7,633 bases of DNA from Blastocatellia bacterium. Its GTDB lineage: Bacteria; Acidobacteriota; Blastocatellia; Chloracidobacteriales; JADJPF01. Made by a program: the position numbers and the translations under genes. The notes under the pieces are model-generated. The model was not told the origin of the DNA, did not search any database, and saw nothing but the letters and a program-made list of their open reading frames with translations. The stretch lies in the NCBI GenBank assembly GCA_023265235.1, contig JAHFUF010000224.1, forward strand, positions 1 through 7,633. Reading direction: 5' to 3'. Of this stretch, positions 1 to 5,591 are shown piece by piece (position 1 is the stretch's first letter; each line of letters starts with the position of its first letter).

Positions 1-1
1 G

Positions 2-907
2 ACTCCAGTTGTAAAAGAAATAGCTGAAACGGTACCAGACGTAAAAAGTGTTAATTGGTATTATGAACGTGCTCTGGTTTATTACTTAAGAGAACAGGGT
101 GGTAAAGCAACAATTGAGCTTTATAAAGCACTAGAAAAAGACAGTGATAATATAAATGTTAATTATTTATTAGGGGTTTTGTTTAAAGAGAGGCGGTTAT
201 GGAAAGAATCATCAGAAGCCTTTTTTAGAGTGACTCAGACAAGTAAAATTGAGCATATTCCTGCTAGATTGGAACTAGCTTTTGTTTCAGTGCAATTAGG
301 GAGTTATCAAGTAGCTTTTCTTCAACTAGAAAAAGTTCTTGGGTTAATGAAACTTGATAAAAGTTTTCGTAGTCGTCTTTACCAATATCAAGTAGATGCT
401 TCAACAGAAAAAGACACAAGTAATCTAAAGAAAAAGCTTAAAATAGATGTTAAGTCCTCTGTAGAAGGTTTTATTACAGAATTAACCACAATACTTTCAG
501 ACACACCACAGTCTTATAGTGACGCTACTATAGCACTAGGGCTTAATGAGCCTTTGGTTTATAATGAGATTGTCCAGCTTTATGATGAGGAAGATGAAAG
601 CGAAAATGATAATAAAACATTAACAGTATTAACAGAATTTCTAACAAAGCGAAATGGTTTTTCTCCTGTGATACTAGCTCAAATGGGGGCGATATATCAA
701 AAGCAAAACCGTAGTGCTGAAGCTATAAATGTTTATGAAAAAGTAATTAAACAGTTAACTACTTTGGGTTTTAGTGAAGCAGCAGGAGATTTTTCTACTG
801 AGGAAATACAAAGCTTGCGTACAGGGTCAAAAAACCTTTCTCCTACCACAGCCAGTCCAACCAAAAGACCAGTCAAGAGCATTAAAAAAATAGAGACAAA
901 CAAATGA
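2..907 (+). CDS. TPR-repeat protein, 5'-truncated by the window edge
   Basis: The frame is open from position 2 to the TGA at 905-907, giving 301 visible residues. The true start lies left of the window; the TTG at 179 is only an internal codon, because the upstream codons continue the same helical protein. Visible residues about 18-120 form paired amphipathic helices of TPR type, for example WYYERALVYYLREQGG followed by a YLLGVLFKERRLWKESSEAF-like unit. Another TPR unit lies near 220-252 (LAQMGAIYQKQNRSAEAINV). The middle, about 120-210, is acidic and less regular. The last 30 residues are a basic Ser/Thr/Pro/Lys tail, probably disordered. No catalytic motif is visible. TPR proteins usually act as scaffolds for protein-protein contacts; the partner is not evident here. 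The kinase gene follows on the same strand after about 80 bp, so co-expression is possible. Localisation cannot be judged without the N-terminus. Confidence 0.8.
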   Translation, partial: TPVVKEIAETVPDVKSVNWYYERALVYYLREQGGKATIELYKALEKDSDNINVNYLLGVLFKERRLWKESSEAFFRVTQTSKIEHIPARLELAFVSVQLGSYQVAFLQLEKVLGLMKLDKSFRSRLYQYQVDASTEKDTSNLKKKLKIDVKSSVEGFITELTTILSDTPQSYSDATIALGLNEPLVYNEIVQLYDEEDESENDNKTLTVLTEFLTKRNGFSPVILAQMGAIYQKQNRSAEAINVYEKVIKQLTTLGFSEAAGDFSTEEIQSLRTGSKNLSPTTASPTKRPVKSIKKIETNK

Positions 908-925
908 GATGTTATTAAATCCTAA

Positions 926-954
926 TAAACAATTAATAATTTTAATGATATAAC
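926..954 (+). promoter_or_regulatory. Candidate sigma70-type promoter of the kinase gene
   Basis: A -35-like TAAACA (926-931, 4 of 6 consensus bases) and a -10-like TATAAC (949-954, 5 of 6) are separated by 17 bp. Transcription would start near 961, about 27 nt before the kinase ATG. The surrounding DNA is very AT-rich, so a chance match is possible, and the kinase could instead be read from the TPR gene's promoter. Confidence 0.35.
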
Positions 955-977
955 TTCAAATTGGGTGTTAATTTTTT

Positions 978-981
978 GAGG
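978..981 (+). promoter_or_regulatory. Ribosome binding site that sets the kinase start
   Basis: GAGG sits 6 nt before the ATG at 988. It lies inside the reading frame that would be used by the upstream TTG at 961, which has no comparable site. This favours 988 as the start and gives the N-terminus MKICPICQFC, the expected form for this kinase type. Confidence 0.7.
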
Positions 982-987
982 TATTTT

Positions 988-3309
988 ATGAAAATTTGTC
1001 CAATTTGTCAGTTTTGTTATGAAGACAACTTTTCGCTTTGCCCTGCTGAGCAAGGCACTCTTGAGAGTGCTATGCCAGGTTCAACAATACTAGATAACAA
1101 GTTTCGTTTAGAATCACGCCTTGGTAAAGGTGGAATGGGGCTAGTTTATCGTGCTATGCATTTGGGCTTAAAGCGTTATGTAGCAGTTAAAACCCTACTT
1201 CCAAAAAATCTTTCTCAAAAAGAGTTTATCGAAAGGTTTCGTCGTGAAGCTGAAGTTCTAGGAAAACTTAAACATCCTAATATTGTTTCAGTAATGGATT
1301 TTGGCTTTACTCAAGTAGGTAAAGAAGATATAGGCTATTTGGTAATGGAGTTTCTTTCAGGTATTTCACTAGGTAGCTTAATGAAGGAGAAAAAGACTTT
1401 TTCTTTAGCTGAAACAGTGAAAATTATGTCTCAAGTTGCTGATGCAATTTCGGTTGCTCACCAACTAGGGGTTTTACATCGTGATTTAAAACCAGATAAT
1501 ATTTTTATTGAAGACAAAACCACTTTTAAGCTTAAAGTACTAGACTTTGGGCTAGCAAAGGTTACAGATCCTATTGGTTACAAAGAATTACCAGAATCTG
1601 AGGAGACTTTACCTAAGTATGTAGAATCTATATTAAAGAAATTAACTAGGCGTGTTGAACCTAGTTCTAATAAAGCCATAGAGTCAGCTGCAGAATCTTT
1701 TGAACTAACTCAAGAAAGAAAAAATTTACGTACTGGCGAGATGTTCACAAACACAAACTCCTTAAACTTAAACACACAGGATTTTGCTGACATAAACACA
1801 GATATTTTTAACGCTACAGTTGAATATGTTACTCATACAGGGGCAATGGTTGGAACCCTACCTTATATGTCTCCTGAACAGTGTTGTGCAAAGCCTGCTA
1901 CTCCAGCCTCTGATGTTTACAGCTTAGGTGTAATATCTTATGAACTGCTGACAGGTCGCCGACCATTTTTAGGAAAGAGTTTTGAGCTAGCATTACAACA
2001 TATAAATGATGAGCCAAAAGCTCCTTCAACCTTTGCTCCTCACCTTTCTAATTCAGTTGATCAAGCAATATTAGATGCTTTAGCTAAATCATCAACAGAG
2101 CGTCCAAGTTCTGCTAAAGGCTTTGTTTTAGCTCTAGGAAGGGAGCTAGCAGAAAAAAAGCGACGTAATGAAAATTTACGCCGAATTGCCTTTTGGTCAA
2201 TGGTTGCTGCTTCATTAATACTAGTTATTACTACTTTTGCTAACCCAACCAACAGAGCATTAATTTCCTCTTATTGGTATGGAAGTACTAGTAAAGTAGA
2301 AAAAACGACGGTTAACTGCTTGTCAACACTTAAGTTAGTCTCTTTAAAGGGTAAAGAAGAACTATTGTTAACTCAATCACCAAAAATATCATTGAGGCCA
2401 GAAGATATTTCTGAATATCAAAGTGAGACACACTTTCTTTCAAAATTTTCTCCTGATGGAAAATTGCTAGCTTATTTTCAACCTAGCAGAGCGAGCTTTA
2501 ATGTTTGGGATGTAAACGCAGGTAAATTACTTTATGAGGTTGCTTCAGAAAAACTGGTTAGTCGTATTACATCGCTTTGTTTTTCTACTGATAATAAATC
2601 TTTAATAATCGCAGGAGTAAACCGACTACTTATCTTAAACGCACTTGATGGTAGTGTTATTAAACTTATAGACAATTTTGAGAGAAACATCTTTTTACAG
2701 CCATTTTCTAAGGGGTTTTTGGTTGCTTCTATACGCCGCCCTATTTTAGAGGAGTTTATAGGGGAAACCCGATATCCATTAACTGATACAAATTCTTTGA
2801 TTTCTGTTTTAAGCCAGGAAAATAATTTTTCTAAAGTAATTCAGCAATATGGAGAGATTGAATCTGTTAATGTTACGGATTCAAAACTTGGAACTTTTAT
2901 GTTAGTACAGTGGCATGTTAGTGAAAAAGAACCTGTTAGACGTATTGAGCTTTGGTTATTGGAGCAAAACAGCTTTAAGCTATCAGAGTCATGGTTAGTA
3001 ATAGGAAGAGGAGGCGGGGTTATTTCTCCTACAGGTGAAAAGGTTGCTTTGCATTTGTCTTCAGGAGAAATAACAGAATTAGATTTAGTGACTAAAAAGG
3101 AACTTGCTAAATATAAAATTGATAGTTCTACTTTGGTAGCACTTTCTTATGATTTACAACAGCACTTAATTTCAACAAATTCAAATGATATTAAAGATCT
3201 TTTTTCTGATACGCTGATTTATACTTTACCAAAAAACAGTCGAGTTCTAGAAATAAACTGGAAAAACAATCTAGTACTATTACAGCGTACAATAAAGGAA
3301 AACCTATAA
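988..3309 (+). CDS. Membrane Ser/Thr protein kinase: Cys motif, kinase, TM helix, WD40-like outer domain
   Basis: A 773-residue Hanks-type kinase that would phosphorylate Ser/Thr on protein targets at the inner face of the membrane. Seen: four Cys (C4, C7, C10, C18) suggest a small metal ribbon. The glycine loop is LGKGGMGLVY (45-54), with ATP lysine K68, helix-C E87, catalytic HRDLKPDN (164-171, D166), DFG (186-188) and GTLPYMSPEQ (289-298). The kinase domain ends near 395. One hydrophobic helix (about 400-418) follows a basic RR-containing stretch, placing the kinase in the cytoplasm and residues 420-773 outside. The outer part has weak WD40/beta-propeller units: FSPDGK (487-492) with VWDVNAGK (506-513), FSTDNKS (532-538) with NALDGS (551-556), and SPTGEK (680-685). 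All catalytic residues are present, so it is probably active. The oddity is about 100 residues between DFG and GTLPYMSPEQ, where family members usually have about 20. Its partners and signal are unknown. The start at 988 is preferred over the TTG at 961. Confidence 0.93.
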   Translation: MKICPICQFCYEDNFSLCPAEQGTLESAMPGSTILDNKFRLESRLGKGGMGLVYRAMHLGLKRYVAVKTLLPKNLSQKEFIERFRREAEVLGKLKHPNIVSVMDFGFTQVGKEDIGYLVMEFLSGISLGSLMKEKKTFSLAETVKIMSQVADAISVAHQLGVLHRDLKPDNIFIEDKTTFKLKVLDFGLAKVTDPIGYKELPESEETLPKYVESILKKLTRRVEPSSNKAIESAAESFELTQERKNLRTGEMFTNTNSLNLNTQDFADINTDIFNATVEYVTHTGAMVGTLPYMSPEQCCAKPATPASDVYSLGVISYELLTGRRPFLGKSFELALQHINDEPKAPSTFAPHLSNSVDQAILDALAKSSTERPSSAKGFVLALGRELAEKKRRNENLRRIAFWSMVAASLILVITTFANPTNRALISSYWYGSTSKVEKTTVNCLSTLKLVSLKGKEELLLTQSPKISLRPEDISEYQSETHFLSKFSPDGKLLAYFQPSRASFNVWDVNAGKLLYEVASEKLVSRITSLCFSTDNKSLIIAGVNRLLILNALDGSVIKLIDNFERNIFLQPFSKGFLVASIRRPILEEFIGETRYPLTDTNSLISVLSQENNFSKVIQQYGEIESVNVTDSKLGTFMLVQWHVSEKEPVRRIELWLLEQNSFKLSESWLVIGRGGGVISPTGEKVALHLSSGEITELDLVTKKELAKYKIDSSTLVALSYDLQQHLISTNSNDIKDLFSDTLIYTLPKNSRVLEINWKNNLVLLQRTIKENL

Positions 3310-3324
3310 AGACTATTGGGTTTT
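3299..3324. terminator. Weak hairpin across the convergent stop codons
   Basis: AAAACC (3299-3304) and GGTTTT (3319-3324) can pair across a 14-nt loop that contains the 3' end of the kinase gene and the last codons of the convergent transporter gene. Only 3 bp separate the two genes, so any shared terminator must lie inside coding sequence. The stem is short and there is no clear run of T directly after it on either strand, so this is a weak candidate. Confidence 0.2.
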
Positions 3325-5178
3325 AGATAAAAGTTTTTGTGATACTCTCTTTCCTTCCTGATAATTACCGCTAGTGGTTTTCTTTGCACTTAACTCACGA
3401 GCATATTCTAAAGCATGCTTAAGGCTTTTACATATAGTCAAATTCTTTTGATTTGCAAGGCCAGCTTTTTTAAGTACAAACCAAGGCTGCCTACCTACTC
3501 CTGTTAATATTACATGCACATTATGTTTTTTTAGAAAAGCCAAAGTGGATTCTAGGCTAATTATTCCTGTTGCATCTATCATTTGCACTGAACCAATGTA
3601 GAGAATTACAGTTTTAGCCGATTTTCCTATTGAATTTAAGGTACTCATAGCTTTTTGTGCTGCACCAAAAAACAAAGGGCCTGATATTTCATAAAGTATT
3701 GTGTCTGTAGGCAATGGTTCAGAAAGAAGTAGGTTTTTTTGTTTTATTATTTTGACATTAGAAGTAATTGCCATTGAATGCATAAATAGCATAGAAGAAA
3801 GTACTAGCCCTACAGTTACCCCTATAACCATATCAAAGAAAACTGTTAATAAAAAACAAATAACTAATACTAATATATCACTCCTAGGTGCTACTTTGAG
3901 GATGTGTAGAAAATGTTTTGCTTCACACATATTCCAAGCAACTAGAAGTAGTAAAGCAGCAAGAGATGCCATTGGTAAATAAGATACCAATGGAGCAAGT
4001 AAGAGTATTGCTAAGAGTAAAAAAATTGCGTGCGTTAATGATGCAATAGGCGACCGAGCACCAGAACGAATATTAGTTGCTGTTCTAGCTATTGCACCAG
4101 TGGCGGCAAATCCACCGAAAAATGGGCCAATAATATTTCCTATTCCTTGAGCAAATAACTCAGAATCAGGGTTATGTTTTGTTTCTGACATTCCATCTGC
4201 AACAACTGCTGATAGTAATGATTCTATTGCTCCTAAAATTGCTATGGCAAAAGCTGATGGCAGTAACTCTCTAATTAATTGAAAGGATAAACCTATTGCT
4301 TGGCCATCTGGCCCAGGCAATGTCCAAGGCAGTAATGGAAGTGGTGGTGTTTTAGGAATTCCAGCATACTCTATACCATTGATTGTGTAACTAAATCGGC
4401 TACCAATAGTTACAACGCTAAATTCTGGGTAATATTTAGAGATAACAAAAACTGCTATTGCTGCAATTGATAAAGCTATTAGGGGAGAAGGTATTTTACT
4501 AGTAATTTTAGGCCATATAATAAGAATGGTTAGAGTTAATATTCCTATAGACAAGTCTTGCCAATGTATTGAAGGTAAAGCAGCTAATAGTACTACTACG
4601 CGATCAAGAAAATGCTCTGGCATTTTTTTTACACTAAGCCCAAGAAAGTCTTTAAGTTGTAAAACAGCAATCACAACTCCTATACCAGCAGTAAACCCAG
4701 TTGTAACGGTGGAAGGAATATATTCAATAAACTTACCAATTTTAGCTAGGCTAAAAGTAACCAAAATTATTCCTGCTATTAGACTTGCTAGTACTAAGCC
4801 ACCTAATCCATATTTGACTGCTATGGGGGTGAGAATAACTACAAAGGCTGCTGTTGGGCCAGATACTTGAGTCCTAGAGCCTCCTAAGAGCGCGACTACA
4901 GCCCCAGAAACTATAGCAGTATATATCCCATATTGTGGAGGGACTCCACTAGCAATTGCTAGTGCCATTGCTAAGGGAAGTGCAACTATGCCGACTACTA
5001 AACCAGCAAGAATGTCTACACGCAATTTACTAAGAGTGTAACCTTCAGCAAAAGCTTCTTTTATTGCATATGCTGGTTTAAGATTATCTAGAGGCTTTTG
5101 AACCTCTTTAATTTCTGTTTGAGAGTACTCTTTAGAATACTCACTTTTACTGTCGTCTAAGTAATAGTTTTTTAACAT
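3313..5178 (-). CDS. SulP/SLC26-family anion transporter with C-terminal STAS domain
   Basis: A 621-residue inner-membrane transporter of the SulP family, whose members move sulfate, bicarbonate or C4-dicarboxylates with H+ or Na+. Seen: a hydrophilic N-terminal tail of about 45 residues, then many hydrophobic segments from about 53 to 468. Family signatures are LRVDILAGLVVGIVALPLAM (52-71), LGGSRTQVSGPTAAF (98-112), ILGAIESLLSAVVADGMS (314-331, with E319 in the substrate-site helix) and the stretch GNIIGPFFGGFAATGAIART (347-366). A cytoplasmic STAS domain covers about 490-598, with IDATG at 534-538 in the conserved loop. Length and order are normal for a full-length SulP protein. Substrate is not decidable: no carbonic anhydrase or sulfur gene is adjacent. 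Glu at 319, where I recall Na+-dependent BicA having Asp, argues mildly against a BicA-type bicarbonate role. The ATG at 5178 is forced by an in-frame stop eight codons upstream, yet no clear Shine-Dalgarno site precedes it. Confidence 0.95.
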   Translation of the reverse strand: MLKNYYLDDSKSEYSKEYSQTEIKEVQKPLDNLKPAYAIKEAFAEGYTLSKLRVDILAGLVVGIVALPLAMALAIASGVPPQYGIYTAIVSGAVVALLGGSRTQVSGPTAAFVVILTPIAVKYGLGGLVLASLIAGIILVTFSLAKIGKFIEYIPSTVTTGFTAGIGVVIAVLQLKDFLGLSVKKMPEHFLDRVVVLLAALPSIHWQDLSIGILTLTILIIWPKITSKIPSPLIALSIAAIAVFVISKYYPEFSVVTIGSRFSYTINGIEYAGIPKTPPLPLLPWTLPGPDGQAIGLSFQLIRELLPSAFAIAILGAIESLLSAVVADGMSETKHNPDSELFAQGIGNIIGPFFGGFAATGAIARTATNIRSGARSPIASLTHAIFLLLAILLLAPLVSYLPMASLAALLLLVAWNMCEAKHFLHILKVAPRSDILVLVICFLLTVFFDMVIGVTVGLVLSSMLFMHSMAITSNVKIIKQKNLLLSEPLPTDTILYEISGPLFFGAAQKAMSTLNSIGKSAKTVILYIGSVQMIDATGIISLESTLAFLKKHNVHVILTGVGRQPWFVLKKAGLANQKNLTICKSLKHALEYARELSAKKTTSGNYQEGKRVSQKLLSKTQ

Positions 5179-5294
5179 TGATTTATAAATAGGTTTGGTT
5201 TAACTGGAGATGTTTTGGACGGAGTGTTTTTCAAAAGTAGCCAATTGTCTTGGGTTTTACTTATCGCTTCGAGATTATGTTGTGAAATATTCAT
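5172..5294 (-). CDS. Possible 40-residue leader ORF overlapping the transporter start
   Basis: An ATG at 5294 (minus strand) opens 40 codons ending in TAA at 5174-5172. The last bases overlap the transporter start in the arrangement ATGTTAA, a layout typical of translational coupling. The product is hydrophilic, beginning MNISQHNLEAISKTQ, and resembles no family I know. Against it: there is no good ribosome binding site, its ATG overlaps a TATAAT box that could be the transporter promoter, and a 40-codon open frame can occur by chance. The transporter itself lacks a clear Shine-Dalgarno site, which makes coupling worth testing. Confidence 0.2.
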   Translation of the reverse strand: MNISQHNLEAISKTQDNWLLLKNTPSKTSPVKPNLFINQC

Positions 5295-5321
5295 TATAAA
5301 AAATCTTTTTTAATCTTCTAA
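5293..5321 (-). promoter_or_regulatory. Candidate promoter of the SulP gene
   Basis: On the minus strand a perfect TATAAT (5298-5293) has a weak -35-like TTAGAA (5321-5316, 3 of 6) at 17-bp spacing. Transcription would begin near 5286, leaving a leader of about 108 nt before the transporter ATG. The inverted repeat at 5336-5404 would then lie just upstream of the -35 element, where an activator or repressor could bind. Confidence 0.35.
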
Positions 5322-5335
5322 ACCCTAAAGCCATC

Positions 5336-5404
5336 CTAAAAGAAACAAATAGGATAATTTAATTGCGCGGAGAAAGGATTACTACTACTATTTGTTTCTC
5401 TTAG
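5336..5404. repeat. 17-bp inverted repeat with 35-nt spacer
   Basis: The left arm CTAAAAGAAACAAATAG (5336-5352) and right arm CTATTTGTTTCTCTTAG (5388-5404) are reverse complements at 16 of 17 positions, the inner 12 perfectly. The one mismatch (A5340 against C5400) becomes a G-U pair in a minus-strand transcript, so the RNA stem is complete only in the direction of the flanking genes. There is no U tract after the stem. It could be a structured leader or 3' end, a protein-binding dyad, or the remnant of a small mobile element. No known riboswitch is recognised in it. Confidence 0.7.
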
Positions 5405-5591
5405 AATTAACACAAATCCAATCGCAACTTTACGAGACCTTTGGCAGAAGATTTGTATTATCTTTCTTTAGTATTTATAGACCTTTTTAAGGTTTGAAAA
5501 AATCAGATAACAAAAATTCTTTTTTTAGGACTTTTTAAGCATATCCTATAAGAATATTTTGATGGAAGAACTACTATAATCACAGGCATTA

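Larger units (their letters stand above)
5179..5591. other. 413-bp gap between the transporter and the fused regulator
   Basis: No convincing gene of normal size lies here on either strand. The gap holds a 17-bp inverted repeat (5336-5404), a TATAAT box pointing to the transporter (5298-5293), the possible 40-codon ORF and two weaker dyads. These dyads are ACCTT/AAGGT at 5481-5493, and a nested TAGGA/TCCTA within AAAATTCT/AGAAT..TTTT near 5513-5560, just downstream of the regulator's stop. None of the dyads has the GC-rich stem plus T tract of a standard intrinsic terminator. Its length and structure suggest separate transcription of the two minus-strand genes or a long structured leader. Confidence 0.6.

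Noticed and set aside
179..181. TTG at 179 as the start of the TPR gene
   Set aside because: The same frame is open back to position 2 and encodes matching TPR-like helices, so the gene begins outside the window.
961..963. TTG at 961 as the kinase start
   Set aside because: The ATG at 988 has GAGG 6 nt upstream and gives the usual MKICP N-terminus; the nine extra residues match nothing in the family.
2061..2252. Minus-strand open frame of 63 codons inside the kinase gene
   Set aside because: Antisense to the end of the kinase domain and the membrane helix; no independent support.
3701..3982. Plus-strand open frame of 93 codons inside the transporter gene
   Set aside because: It lies antisense to conserved SulP coding sequence and its product has no recognisable domain; it is a shadow frame. 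The same holds for 4526-4870.
5380..5390. ACTACTACTA short tandem repeat
   Set aside because: Only about three copies of a 3-bp unit inside the loop of the inverted repeat; too short to be meaningful and not a CRISPR-like array.
5513..5560. Nested AT-rich dyads after the regulator stop as an intrinsic terminator
   Set aside because: The stems are short, interrupted and A/T only, and there is no T tract in the right place on the minus strand.
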